A DNA stretch of 64,000 nt from Actinomycetospora straminea (lineage in GTDB: Bacteria > Actinomycetota > Actinomycetes > Mycobacteriales > Pseudonocardiaceae): NCBI RefSeq assembly GCF_028737255.1, contig NZ_JAQZAN010000019.1, forward strand, positions 62,001 through 126,000. Direction: 5' to 3'. How positions within the stretch are numbered: the stretch's first letter is position 1; every line of letters starts with the position of its first letter. The translations under genes and the position numbers were made by a program. Below, in pieces: positions 43,494 to 52,177 of the stretch. Below the pieces are notes generated by a model. The model saw only the letters and a list, made by a program, of their open reading frames with translations. It searched no databases and had not been told where the DNA came from.

Positions 43494-44687
43494 TCAGACC
43501 GCTCCGAGCGCCAGCCCCCGGTAGTTCTCCGCCAGCGCGCGGCGGGCCGACTCCGAGGTCCCGATGTGGCGCAGGTGGGACAGGGCGAGCTGCTCGTCGA
43601 ACGGGTCGCCGTCGGGGTCGACGTGCAGCATCGTCGTCATCGTCCAGGAGAAGTGCGACGCCCTCCAGACGCGGCGCAGCGCGGTGTCGGAGTAGGCGTC
43701 GACGAGGCGCTCGTCCTTGGTCGCGAACCACTCGCCCAGCGCCTCGGCCAGCACCCGCACGTCGGCCACGGCGAGGTTGAGGCCCTTGGCGCCGGTCGGC
43801 GGCACGATGTGCGCCGCGTCGCCGGCGAGGAAGAGCCGTCCGTGGCGCATCGGCTCGCACACCATGCTGCGCATCGGCGTCACCGACTTGTCGGTGATCG
43901 GGCCCCGCGCGAGCGTGAACGACCCGTCGTCGAGCGCGAAGCGGGCCGAGAGCTCGTCCCAGATGGCGTCGTCGGCCCAGTCGGCGGCGTCGGTGCCGTT
44001 GGGGACCTGGATGTAGGCGCGGGTGACCGTGGGCGAGCGCATCGAGGCCAGCGCGAAACCGGTCCGTCCGCGCGCGTAGATCAGCTCGTGCGACGACGGC
44101 GCGACGTCGGCGAGGATCCCCAGCCAGGAGTACGGGTAGACGCGCTCGAAGCGGCGCACGAGGTGCTCGGGGATCGCCCGGCGCGCCGGCCCGTACGACC
44201 CGTCGGCCCCGACGACGACGTCGGCGTGCAGCACGTGCTCGGTGCCGCCGTGGCGGTAGCGCACCGACGGGCTGTCCGTCTCCACGTCGGAGACCTCCAG
44301 GACCTCCGCCTCGAACAGCAGCGGCTCGCCCTGGTCCAGGCGCAGCGCGATGAGGTCCTTGGTGACCTCGGTCTGCGCCCAGATCATGACGTTGTGGCCG
44401 GTCAGCGCCTGCATGTCGACACGCACGCTGCGCCCGGAGAACCGCAGCTCGAAGCCGTCGTGGGGCAGCCCGAGCTCGTCCATCCGCGCGTCGGCGCCGA
44501 CCTCGCGCAGCGCGTCGACGGTGCCGTGCTCGAGGATGCCGGCGCGCTGGCGGGTCTCGACGCGCTCCCGCGGGCGCGCCTCGAGCACCACCGAGTCCAC
44601 CCCGCGCAGGCGCAGCAGGTGGGCCAGCATCAGCCCGGCCGGACCGCCACCGACGATCGCGACCTGGGTGCGGGCCGGGGCGCTCAT
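43494..44687 (-). CDS. pobA: 4-hydroxybenzoate 3-monooxygenase
   Basis: 397-aa group A flavoprotein hydroxylase converting 4-hydroxybenzoate to protocatechuate with NAD(P)H and O2. FAD motif VAIVGGGPAGLMLAHLLRLRG, the PobA signature RAGILEHGTVDALRE, DG motif VVVGADGSYGPARRAIP and GRLFLAGDAAHIVPPTGAKGLNLAVADV are all present. Length equals characterised PobA. ATG overlaps the pcaG stop (ATGA). Third gene of the pcaHG-pobA operon. Confidence 0.96.
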   Translation of the reverse strand: MSAPARTQVAIVGGGPAGLMLAHLLRLRGVDSVVLEARPRERVETRQRAGILEHGTVDALREVGADARMDELGLPHDGFELRFSGRSVRVDMQALTGHNVMIWAQTEVTKDLIALRLDQGEPLLFEAEVLEVSDVETDSPSVRYRHGGTEHVLHADVVVGADGSYGPARRAIPEHLVRRFERVYPYSWLGILADVAPSSHELIYARGRTGFALASMRSPTVTRAYIQVPNGTDAADWADDAIWDELSARFALDDGSFTLARGPITDKSVTPMRSMVCEPMRHGRLFLAGDAAHIVPPTGAKGLNLAVADVRVLAEALGEWFATKDERLVDAYSDTALRRVWRASHFSWTMTTMLHVDPDGDPFDEQLALSHLRHIGTSESARRALAENYRGLALGAV

Positions 44688-45289
44688 GCCGGGGTCTCGG
44701 CGGTGGCCGCCGGGGGCTGGGCGAGGCCGTGGGTGGACAGGTCGAGGAAGACCGTCTCGCCGGGGCCCTGCATGCGGACGTCGAAGCGGTAGCCGGGGCC
44801 GGTCGGGCCGCCGTCGGGCACCGCGATCAGCGTCGCGCGGCGCTCCTCGTCGAGGACCGAGAGCAGCGGGTCGGCGGCGTTCGCCTCGACGTGGTTCGGG
44901 AAGTAGACCCGCGTGAACAGGTGGTGCAGCAGGCCGCGCGCGAACACCGTCACCGCGAGGTGCGGGGCGTGGGGCGAGCCGGCCGGGGCCGCCGGGCGCA
45001 GGGTGCGCAGGTGGTAGTCGCCGGCGCGGTCGGTCGGGACGCGGGCGAACCCGGTGAACGACCGGCCGTCGCGGTGCAGGGAGCCGGGCCGGGTGGGCAC
45101 GCGCCCGTCGGGGCCGGCCTGCCAGAACTCGAGCAGCGCGTCGGGGACCGGGGCGCCGGCGCCGTCACGCACGGTGCCGTACAGCGTGATCGCGCCGGGG
45201 GTGCCGAGGGGGACGACGTCGCCGCCGCCCTCGACGGGCAGGCCGAACGCGAAGAACGGGCCGACGGTCTGGGAGGGCGTGAGGTCCAT
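44684..45289 (-). CDS. pcaG: protocatechuate 3,4-dioxygenase, alpha subunit
   Basis: 201 aa; with PcaH cleaves protocatechuate to 3-carboxy-cis,cis-muconate. TPSQTVGPFFAFGL is the typical N terminus. The intradiol fold is intact (ITLYGTVRDGAGAPVPDALLEFWQAGPDGR, SFTGFARVPTD, LLHHLFTRVYFPNH). The Fe-ligating residues belong to the beta subunit. ATG overlaps the pcaH stop (TGATG). Confidence 0.95.
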   Translation of the reverse strand: MDLTPSQTVGPFFAFGLPVEGGGDVVPLGTPGAITLYGTVRDGAGAPVPDALLEFWQAGPDGRVPTRPGSLHRDGRSFTGFARVPTDRAGDYHLRTLRPAAPAGSPHAPHLAVTVFARGLLHHLFTRVYFPNHVEANAADPLLSVLDEERRATLIAVPDGGPTGPGYRFDVRMQGPGETVFLDLSTHGLAQPPAATAETPA

Positions 45290-46041
45290 CAGTCGCGGTC
45301 CTCCGGGGTGGCGTGGGCGCCGTCGAGCACGATGTCCCAGCGGTAGCCCAGAGCCCACTCGGGCTCGGTGACGTCGTGGTCGTAGGCGGCGACGAGGCGC
45401 TGCTGGGCCTTCTCGTCGGTGACCGACTGGAAGATCGGGTCGAGCCCGAACAGCGGGTCGCCCGGGAAGTACATCTGCGTGACGAGGCGCTGGGTGAACG
45501 CGGTGCCGAACAGCGAGAAGTGGATGTGCGCCGGCCGCCAGGCGTTGGTGTGGTTGCGCCACGGGTACGCGCCGGGCTTGATCGTCACGAAGCGGTAGCG
45601 GCCCTCGTCGTCGGTGATCGCGCGGCCGCCGCCGGTGAAGTTCGGGTCGAGCGGGGCCGGGTGCTGGTCGCCGTCGTGGCGGTAGCGGCCCGCGGCGTTG
45701 GCCTGCCAGATCTCGAGGAGCTGGTGGCGCACCGGGCGCCCGTCGCCGTCGAGCACGCGGCCGGTGACGATGATCCGCTCACCGAGCGGGTCGCCGGTGT
45801 GGTGGCGGGTCAGGTCGGCGTCGATCGGCGCCACGTCGCGCGCGCCGAAGACGGGCGCGGCGAGCTCGGTGAGGCTGGGCGGCGAGACGACGAGGGGCTG
45901 CTGCGGGGCGCGCAGCGCGGTGCTGCGGTACGGCCCGTAGGCCCGCTCGGGGTGACCGTCGGCGCGCGGCGGCACGCCGGCCGCGGTCGCGATCTCGGCG
46001 GACACCTCCCGCTGCGTCGGGGGCTGCTGGGGTGCGCTCAC
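45289..46041 (-). CDS. pcaH: protocatechuate 3,4-dioxygenase, beta subunit
   Basis: 250 aa; iron-bearing catalytic subunit. LLEIWQANAAGRYRH, YRFVTIKPGAYPWRNHTNAWRPAHIHFSLFG and QRLVTQMYFPGDPL carry the Tyr and His Fe(III) ligands of the intradiol dioxygenases. GTG start. First gene of the operon, divergent from the IclR regulator across 68 nt. Confidence 0.95.
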   Translation of the reverse strand: MSAPQQPPTQREVSAEIATAAGVPPRADGHPERAYGPYRSTALRAPQQPLVVSPPSLTELAAPVFGARDVAPIDADLTRHHTGDPLGERIIVTGRVLDGDGRPVRHQLLEIWQANAAGRYRHDGDQHPAPLDPNFTGGGRAITDDEGRYRFVTIKPGAYPWRNHTNAWRPAHIHFSLFGTAFTQRLVTQMYFPGDPLFGLDPIFQSVTDEKAQQRLVAAYDHDVTEPEWALGYRWDIVLDGAHATPEDRD

Positions 46042-46083
46042 CCGTATCAGGGTGCCTGGTGGCGACGCCGTGCCAGAATCGAG

Positions 46084-46100
46084 CTTCCGGCCACCGGAAG
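46084..46100. promoter_or_regulatory. palindrome between pcaH and the IclR gene
   Basis: CTTCCGG-CCA-CCGGAAG is a perfect palindrome 9 nt before the IclR GTG, overlapping its ribosome binding region. It suits autoregulation by the IclR protein. Confidence 0.5.
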
Positions 46101-46109
46101 GAGCCAGGA

Positions 46110-46931
46110 GTGAGCCCAGCGCAGGGCGCCCGCGAGAAGCCCGCGGGGCCGTCGGTGACCGGCCGCGTGCTCGGGATCCTCTCCGCGTTCGGTCCCGGCG
46201 CCGAGGCGTTGACGCTCTCGGGCATCGCGCGCACCGCGGGCCTGCCGCTCTCGACCGCCCACCGGCTCGTCGGCGAGCTCGCCGCGTGGGGCGCGCTCGA
46301 GCGCGGCGAGGACGGGCTCTACCGGATCGGCCTGCGGCTCTGGGAGGTCGGCGCGCTCGCCCCGCGCAGCCTGGGCCTGCGGGAGCGCGCCATGCCCTAC
46401 CTCGAGGACCTCTACGAGGCGATGCGCCAGAACGTGCAGCTCGCGGTGCGCGACGGGCACGAGGTCGTCTACGTCGAGCGGCTCGCCCACCCCGAGGCCG
46501 TCCGCGTCTTCAGCCGCGTCGGCGGGCGGATGCCGCTGCACGCCACCGGCGTCGGCCAGGTGCTGCTCGCATACGCCCCGGCCCCGGTGCAGGAGGAGGT
46601 GCTCGCCGCCCCGATGGCCGCGCTGACCCCGCGCACGATCACCGACCCCTCCGAGCTGCGGCGCGCCCTCGCCGCCGTGCGCCGCGAGGGCGTCGCCGTG
46701 TGCGACGGGATGGTCGACCTGCTCGCGCTGTCGGTGGCGGCCCCGGTGCGCGGCGAGGACGAGCGCGTCGTGGCGTCGCTGTCGGTGGTGGTGCCGAGCG
46801 CGGGCGCCGAGCCGCGGGCGATCGTGCCCGCCGTGCGCGCCGCGGCCCGCGGTATCTCCCGGGCCCTCGGCGCGCCCTCGGCCCGCCGTCGCCCGGTGGG
46901 CGTCGTCAGCCCCGGTGCCTCCGGCACGTGA
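46110..46931 (+). CDS. IclR-family regulator of the protocatechuate operon
   Basis: 273 aa. Winged HTH (VTGRVLGILSAFGPGAEALTLSGIARTAGLPLSTAHRLVGELAAWGALE) and an IclR effector domain (ERAMPYLEDLYEAMRQNVQLAVRDGHEVVYVERL, GRMPLHATGVGQVLLAY, VREGVAVCDGMVDLLALSVAAPV-like region). PcaR/PobR-type proteins of this family sense protocatechuate or related acids. GTG preceded by GGAAGGAG. Its TGA lies within an R3 palindrome. Confidence 0.92.
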   Translation: MSPAQGAREKPAGPSVTGRVLGILSAFGPGAEALTLSGIARTAGLPLSTAHRLVGELAAWGALERGEDGLYRIGLRLWEVGALAPRSLGLRERAMPYLEDLYEAMRQNVQLAVRDGHEVVYVERLAHPEAVRVFSRVGGRMPLHATGVGQVLLAYAPAPVQEEVLAAPMAALTPRTITDPSELRRALAAVRREGVAVCDGMVDLLALSVAAPVRGEDERVVASLSVVVPSAGAEPRAIVPAVRAAARGISRALGAPSARRRPVGVVSPGASGT

Positions 46932-46985
46932 GCAGAAAGAAGTGCCGGAGCACTTCTTTCTGCTCACGAGCGCGCAGCGCACCTC
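46928..46985. repeat. palindromic repeat (family R3), copy 1; likely terminator
   Basis: GTGAGCAGAAAGAAGTGC (46928-46945) and its exact complement (46950-46967) enclose loop CGGA, an 18-bp perfect stem. GCGCGCAGCGCAC follows. It overlaps the IclR stop codon. A near-copy lies at 59407-59458. Confidence 0.8.
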
Positions 46986-47070
46986 TCCGATCGGTCGTGG
47001 GAGGGGCGGGGTTTGCCCGGGGCCCGTGATCGGCGAAACCCGGGCACCACCACCGTCCGGGAGGACCCCC

Positions 47071-47952
47071 ATGCGCCCGTTCGACGACATCGACCGCCTC
47101 GCGAACACCCCCGCCCTCGACAAGGTCGCGGCGCCGCTGCGGGACGCGGTGCACAAGGTCCTCCGGCGCCAGGACGTCAAGGACGCGCTGCACGGCGTGT
47201 GGCTCGGCCACCCGCTGCACCCGGTGCTCGCCCAGCTCTCGATCGGCAGCTTCGCCTCCGCCGGGCTGCTCGACGCCGTCCCGCGCACACGTCGCCCGGC
47301 CGCCACGCTCATCGCGGTCGGGCTGGTCTCCGCGGTGCCGACGGCCGCGGCGGGGTGGGCCGACTACGCCGACGGCCACGAGGAGCAGCAGCGCGTCGGC
47401 GTGGTCCACGCGGCCGCGAACGGCGTGATGCTCGCGGGCTACGTGGCCTCGCTCGCGGCGCGGGCACGCGGGCGCAGCCTGCGCGGCGCGCTGTGGGGCT
47501 GGGCCGCGCTGGCCGTCGGCACCGCCGGCGCCACCCTGGGCGGCCACATGGCCTACCACCAGGCGATGGGGGCGAACCACGCCGAGGGCTACCCGCACAT
47601 CGGTCCCGGCGACTGGACCGACGTCGGTACCGTCGCCGAGCTGCCCGAGGGCGAGCCGACGCGCCGGATCGTCGGCGACGTGGGGGTGCTGGTCGTGCGC
47701 CACGGCGACGTCGTCAAGGCGCTGGCCGACCGGTGCGCCCACGCGTCGGCCCCGCTGCACGAGGGCCACCTGACCGGCACCGACGGCTCCGAGTGCGTCG
47801 TCTGCCCCTGGCACGGCAGCGTGTTCCGCCTCGACGACGGCTCCGTGGTCCACGGGCCGGCCACCGCGCCGCAGCCGACGTTCCGCACGCGGGTGCGCGA
47901 CGGGCGCCTCGAGCTGGCGGTCACCGGCTACGAGGCCGTGCCCGCGAGCTGA
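47071..47952 (+). CDS. DUF2231 membrane protein fused to a Rieske [2Fe-2S] domain
   Basis: 293 aa. The N-terminal half has four helices of DUF2231 type (WLGHPLHPVLAQLSIGSFASAGLLDAV; TLIAVGLVSAVPTAAAGWADY; VVHAAANGVMLAGYVASLAARARG; LWGWAALAVGTAGATLGGHMAYH). The C-terminal Rieske domain has ligands CAHASAPLHEG and CVVCPWHGSVFRLDDG. Probably a membrane-bound electron-transfer protein with the cluster exposed to the cytosol or the outside (not determinable here). ATG after GGGAGG. Confidence 0.88.
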   Translation: MRPFDDIDRLANTPALDKVAAPLRDAVHKVLRRQDVKDALHGVWLGHPLHPVLAQLSIGSFASAGLLDAVPRTRRPAATLIAVGLVSAVPTAAAGWADYADGHEEQQRVGVVHAAANGVMLAGYVASLAARARGRSLRGALWGWAALAVGTAGATLGGHMAYHQAMGANHAEGYPHIGPGDWTDVGTVAELPEGEPTRRIVGDVGVLVVRHGDVVKALADRCAHASAPLHEGHLTGTDGSECVVCPWHGSVFRLDDGSVVHGPATAPQPTFRTRVRDGRLELAVTGYEAVPAS

Positions 47953-48028
47953 GCGTCACGCGTGCGCCGGGACCGGCGCCGGGCACCCGGCGCCGTCCCG
48001 CACCGCACACCCCCTGGAGGACCGCCCG

Positions 48029-48316
48029 ATGACCGTGCACGCCCTCGCCGACTTCCCCACCGACGGCTTCGACCACTTCCGCCAGGCCTTCACCGAGGCC
48101 GACGGCGCCCGCGAGTGCGAGAGCGCCCGCGTCTTCCGCGCGGACGACGACCGCGTGGTGGTCCTGCTCACCTTCCCGGACGACGACGCCCTCGCCCGGT
48201 TCCGCGCCGAGACCGAGAAGGACATGGCCTCGGGCGGGGACATGGCGCCGCCGGTGTTCACCGAGCTGCACGAGGAGTCCGACCTCACGGCGCAGGCCAC
48301 GGCCACCGGGAGCTGA
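48029..48316 (+). CDS. small ABM/DUF-type alpha-beta protein
   Basis: 95 aa (MTVHALADFPTDGFDHFRQAFTEAD, then ARVFRADDDRVVVLLTFPDDDALARFRAE). The pattern of a ferredoxin-like alpha/beta fold resembles small antibiotic-biosynthesis-monooxygenase-like or cyclase-like domains, but no catalytic motif is visible. ATG with GGAGG 8 nt upstream. Confidence 0.75.
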   Translation: MTVHALADFPTDGFDHFRQAFTEADGARECESARVFRADDDRVVVLLTFPDDDALARFRAETEKDMASGGDMAPPVFTELHEESDLTAQATATGS

Positions 48317-48509
48317 CGAGGTTGACCGCCGGCGCGCCGGTGCGTCGTCCGGATGAGCGCGCGGCGACCGCCGGGCGAACCTCGTCGGGCCACCTGCGCC
48401 CGGAGCGCGGGACGTCCGAGCGCCGTGTCAGGGTGGTGGAGAAGGCAACCACCACTCTGGTCGACGAGCCCGTCGCCCAGGACCGCCCGCCCCTCGGGAG
48501 TCTCCCCGC

Positions 48510-49517
48510 ATGACGTCCGGTCCGGCTTCCCCGCCCGCCGACCCCCAGTCCGTCGACCCCGCCGAGCCCGTCCGGCCCACCGTCACCGCCCCGGCCGAGC
48601 CCACCCGGCAGGAGGACATCTCCGACCACGAGCGGCACATCGCCCCGCACGTCATGGTCTACCTCTTCGCGTTCGTGCCGTTCGTCGCGCTCGTCGCGGC
48701 CGTGCCGCTGGCCTGGGGCTGGGGGCTGACGTGGCTCGACGTCGGCCTGACCGCCGGCTTCTACGTGCTGACCATGCTCGGCGTCACGGTCGGGTTCCAC
48801 CGCTACTTCACCCACGGCGCCTTCCGGGCCGCGCGCGGCCTGCGGATCGCCCTCGGCGTGGCGGGGAGCATGGCCGTGCAGGGCCCGATCCGGCACTGGG
48901 TCGCCGACCACCGCCGCCACCACGCCTTCTCCGACAAGGAGGGCGACCCGCACTCGCCGTGGGCGTTCGGGACGTCGCCGGCGGCGCTGGTGCGCGGGTT
49001 CTGGCACGCGCACATGGGGTGGATCTTCGACCGCTCGCTGACCAACCAGAAGCGCTTCACCCCGGACCTCCTCGAGGACCCGGACATGCGCGCGGTGCAC
49101 CGCTGGTTCACGCCGCTGACGGTGATCAGTCTGGGCGCGCCGCCGCTGATCGGCGGGCTCGTGACGTGGTCGTGGTGGGGCGCGCTCACCGCGTTCTTCT
49201 GGGCGAGCCTGGTGCGCGTCGGCCTGAGCCACCACGTCGCCTGGTCGACGAACTCGATCTGCCACCTCGTCGGCGAACGTCCGTGGGGCGCGCGCGACCG
49301 GTCGACCAACGTGTGGCTGCTCGCCATCCCCAGCATGGGCGAGTCGTGGCACAACCTGCACCACGCCGACCCGACCTCGGCGCGCCACGGTGTCGGCCGC
49401 GGTCAGCTCGACATCTCGGCGCGGACGATCTGGCTGTTCGAGAAGCTCGGCTGGGCCACGCACGTCAAGTGGCCGACGGCCAAGCGCCTCGACCGGCTGG
49501 CGCGCGCCGCGGCGTGA
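48510..49517 (+). CDS. acyl-CoA desaturase (delta-9 type)
   Basis: 335-aa membrane diiron desaturase that inserts a double bond into fatty acyl chains. The three His boxes are HRYFTH, HRRHH and HNLHH, with four hydrophobic helices. The N terminus is a Pro-rich cytosolic leader (about 1-40). ATG start. The preceding 193 nt show no gene. Confidence 0.9.
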   Translation: MTSGPASPPADPQSVDPAEPVRPTVTAPAEPTRQEDISDHERHIAPHVMVYLFAFVPFVALVAAVPLAWGWGLTWLDVGLTAGFYVLTMLGVTVGFHRYFTHGAFRAARGLRIALGVAGSMAVQGPIRHWVADHRRHHAFSDKEGDPHSPWAFGTSPAALVRGFWHAHMGWIFDRSLTNQKRFTPDLLEDPDMRAVHRWFTPLTVISLGAPPLIGGLVTWSWWGALTAFFWASLVRVGLSHHVAWSTNSICHLVGERPWGARDRSTNVWLLAIPSMGESWHNLHHADPTSARHGVGRGQLDISARTIWLFEKLGWATHVKWPTAKRLDRLARAAA

Positions 49518-49521
49518 CCAC

Positions 49522-50394
49522 TCAGTACGCGCGTCGGTAGCGGGCGTCGAGGAAGCAGTAGGCCCCGAACGCGGCGAGCCCCAGCGAGATCGCCACGAGC
49601 GGCGTGACGCCCTGCCACTGGCTGACGAGCACGCGCAGCGCCTCGTCGAGGCCGCCGACGCGGGCGGGGTCGGCGTTGATCGCGGCCACACCGAACAGCA
49701 CCCCGACCGCCCCGAAGGCGACGGCGCGGGCGAGGTTGCCGACCGCGCCGAGCACGACGGCGGCGCGGCGGGCCCAGCCCGGCAGGTCGTCGACGAGGTC
49801 GCCCATGAACGTCCGGGCGAGGCCGGTGTAGACCATCGTGCCCGCGATCACCACGACGGTGACCGCGATCGCGGCGACCAGGAGCCAGCCGAGCGGCAGC
49901 GCCAGCAGCCAGACGACGAGCTTCTGCGGGCCCGCGCGGCCCTCCTCGGGCTCGCCGAGCACGGTGCGGGCGGCGACGACGGCGACGGCGAGCACGGCGA
50001 TCGCCTTGGCCGCCGCGCCGACGCGCTTGCGGAACCGCTCCCCGCCCGACACCCAGCGGAAGCCGGCGACCACCGCCGTGATCTGCCACAGCGCGAACGC
50101 CACGAGGCCCGCGACGAACAGGACCAGCAGGACCACCCCGACGAACCCGACGGCCGCGACGGCCGAGACCGCGCCCTGCTGGTCCACCTCGGACGCCTGC
50201 CCGAACGCCAGCCGCAGCCCCAGCCCGGCGACGAGCAGGTGCACGGCGCCGTAGGCCACGAGCCCCGCCCGCCCGAGGAGCTCGACGAGCCGGCTGGGCG
50301 CGTCGCCGCCGCCGTGCAGGGCCCGGTCCGCCGCCTCGTGCACGGCGTGCCCGGCGGCCTCCTCGACCCTCTCGGCCCCCTCCGACGTCGTCAT
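49522..50394 (-). CDS. DUF1206 membrane protein
   Basis: 290 aa with six membrane helices arranged as three DUF1206 repeats (GRAGLVAYGAVHLLVAGLGLRLAFG; YTGLARTFMGDLVDDLPGWARRAAVVLGAVGNLARAVAFGAVGVLFGVAA and so on). Widespread in actinobacteria; function unknown. ATG start; convergent with the desaturase. Confidence 0.85.
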   Translation of the reverse strand: MTTSEGAERVEEAAGHAVHEAADRALHGGGDAPSRLVELLGRAGLVAYGAVHLLVAGLGLRLAFGQASEVDQQGAVSAVAAVGFVGVVLLVLFVAGLVAFALWQITAVVAGFRWVSGGERFRKRVGAAAKAIAVLAVAVVAARTVLGEPEEGRAGPQKLVVWLLALPLGWLLVAAIAVTVVVIAGTMVYTGLARTFMGDLVDDLPGWARRAAVVLGAVGNLARAVAFGAVGVLFGVAAINADPARVGGLDEALRVLVSQWQGVTPLVAISLGLAAFGAYCFLDARYRRAY

Positions 50395-50470
50395 CCCCGG
50401 GAGATCGCCGGACCCACCCCCCGGCGAAACCCCGCTGCGAGCCTGGTCACGGGATCGCTCACGGGATCGC

Positions 50471-50795
50471 TCAGTAGTCGGGGCCGAAGTCGGTCGGCAT
50501 GCCCGGCGCCTGCGGCACGCGCTGCAGGTGCACCCGGCGGGAGAACCGGATCACCGGCCGGGATGAGCAGCTCGACGCTGCCGATGACGAAGAACCAGGT
50601 GCCGAGGTAGGTGGTCGCCTCGGAGAAGAACAGGATGCTGCCGACGAGGAACCACAGGCCGACGAGGATGTCGTTGACGATCGACAGCACCTCGTAGCGG
50701 CGGCGGATGACCAGTTCCTCGTGCCCGAGCTTGTAGACCAGGGGCGGCAGGTGCCCGCCCGGGGTGTCGCTGCTGCTCGGCGTGCCTGCGCTCAT
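50471..50795 (-). pseudogene. YrhK-domain gene with a one-base frameshift
   Basis: ATG MSAGTPSSSDT leads into a clear YrhK domain (HEELVIRRRYEVLSIVNDILVGLWFLVGSILFF, then LGTWFFVIGSVELLI) with two helices. After SVELLI an extra base in the GGG run at 50560-50562 shifts the frame. Removing it restores the family ending RPVIRFSRRVHLQRVPQAPG and a stop at 50471. As written, the frame runs on to 50391 and overlaps the DUF1206 start. Either a recent mutation or a sequencing error. Confidence 0.75.
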
Positions 50796-50829
50796 GGACG
50801 GGCAGCCTGCCGCGTCCCGGTCGGCCGCG

Positions 50830-51972
50830 TCAGGTGCGTACCCCGAGCGTGCGGGCGTGGCGCTCGGCGGTGTCGGCGTCCTCGCGGGCCCGGTCGGCCT
50901 CGCGGCGGCGGGTGTCGCGCTCGCGCGCGGCGGTGTCGGCGCGGTCCCAGGCGGCGCGGCGGGCCTCCTCGGCGGCGTCGAGCCGGGCGCGCAGGTCGCT
51001 GACGGTGGCGTCGGCGTCCTCGGCCTCCTGCGTCGCGGTGTCGGCGGCCTCGGACGCCTCCCGGGCCTGCTCGGCAAGCGCGTCGGCGCGCTCCCGGGCC
51101 TCGCGTGCCGCCTTCTCGGCGCGCTCGCGCTCCTCCCGCTCGCGGCGCTCCCGCTCCTCGCGACGCCGGCGCTCGCGCTCCTCCTGCTCGGCGCGCCGGC
51201 GCTCCTGGTCGGCCCGGTCGCGCTCCTCGCGCTCGCGGGTCTCCTGGTCGTCGCGGATGTCGGCGGTGTCGTCGAGGTCGGTGTCGTCGAGGTCGGTGTC
51301 GTCGCGGTCGGTGTCGTCGCGGTCGATCTCCTCGGCCGGCGGGCGGGGGCGCTGCGGGCGACGGTCGGGGCGGCGGTGCGACGGGCGGCTGGGCCGGTCG
51401 CGCCGGGCGGGGCGGGCGCCGGAGGCCGGGCCGCCCAGCGCCGCGCTGATCCCGCCGTCGCCCAGCCCGGGGCCCGCCTCCATGCCGCCCGCGAGCTGCC
51501 CGCCGGCCAGGGCGCGGGCGGCCGCGGGGTCGGCGAGGGCGGCGCCGATGGTGCGCTCGAGCTCCCGGACGGACTGGTCGCCGAGGCGCACGGCCTCCTC
51601 GCGGGCGATGCGCCGGCCGCGCTCGACCAGCGCGTTGATGAGCCCGTGGCGCTGGCGGGAGAGCTGGCGCAGCGCGTCGCCCTCGAGCTTGGACTGGGCG
51701 TCGCGCAACGAGGAGCCCAGCTCCTCGAGCGCCTCGACCTCGTCGGGGTACTCGCGGGCCAGCCGGTTCGCGACCCACGCGGCGACCGAGGGCTTGCGCA
51801 GGGCGGCGATGTCCTTGGCCAGCTCGCGGTCCCCGGCCTGGCGGACCTCCTTGACCATCGCGTCCCGGACCCCGATGAACTCCTCGCGCCCGACCCCGTA
51901 GAGCAGGTCGGCGGCGTCCTCGAGGGAGGTGGGGAGCTCCTCCTCGGCGGGGTCGTCGGGACCCTGGGACAT
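50830..51972 (-). CDS. long coiled-coil protein of unknown function
   Basis: 380 aa. A folded N-terminal part (LEDAADLLYGVGREEFIGVRDAMVKEVRQAGDRELAKDIAALRKPSVAAWVANRLAREYPDEV) occurs as a recognisable pattern in actinobacterial hypotheticals. A basic Pro/Arg linker, an acidic DDTD repeat (about 224-243) and a charged coiled coil of about 130 residues rich in Arg/Glu/Ala follow. No signal or membrane segment. The function is unknown. ATG start. Confidence 0.78.
   Translation of the reverse strand: MSQGPDDPAEEELPTSLEDAADLLYGVGREEFIGVRDAMVKEVRQAGDRELAKDIAALRKPSVAAWVANRLAREYPDEVEALEELGSSLRDAQSKLEGDALRQLSRQRHGLINALVERGRRIAREEAVRLGDQSVRELERTIGAALADPAAARALAGGQLAGGMEAGPGLGDGGISAALGGPASGARPARRDRPSRPSHRRPDRRPQRPRPPAEEIDRDDTDRDDTDLDDTDLDDTADIRDDQETREREERDRADQERRRAEQEERERRRREERERREREERERAEKAAREARERADALAEQAREASEAADTATQEAEDADATVSDLRARLDAAEEARRAAWDRADTAARERDTRRREADRAREDADTAERHARTLGVRT
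51268..51327. repeat. 15-bp tandem repeat in the coiled-coil gene
   Basis: Four units of GTCGTCGAGGTCGGT or GTCGTCGCGGTCGGT, read on the minus strand as DDTDR/DDTDL repeats. Confidence 0.7.
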
Positions 51973-52000
51973 GCGGGCACCTCGTCGCGGGGTCGTGCGC

Positions 52001-52177
52001 GCCGGCGGCGCGGGTGGGCACACCGTGCCCCATGGCGGTGCCTCGGCGCACGCACGAGGCGCCGCGCCGCGCCGGTCGTCGCCCGCCCACGGCGGTGCGG
52101 ACCACCCGTCGCTCGTCTCCGCCCGCCGCACGGGTCGTTCACGCCGGCGGCGCGGGTGGGCACACCGTCCCCCATGG
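52001..52177. repeat. 35-bp direct repeat pair upstream of FUSC
   Basis: GCCGGCGGCGCGGGTGGGCAC followed by ACCGT(G/C)CCCCATGG occurs at 52001-52035 and 52143-52177, with one mismatch. Each contains the near-palindrome GGGCAC-ACC-GTGCCC. The second copy covers the FUSC start codon. They occupy the 200-nt divergent region between the coiled-coil and FUSC genes. Confidence 0.7.
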
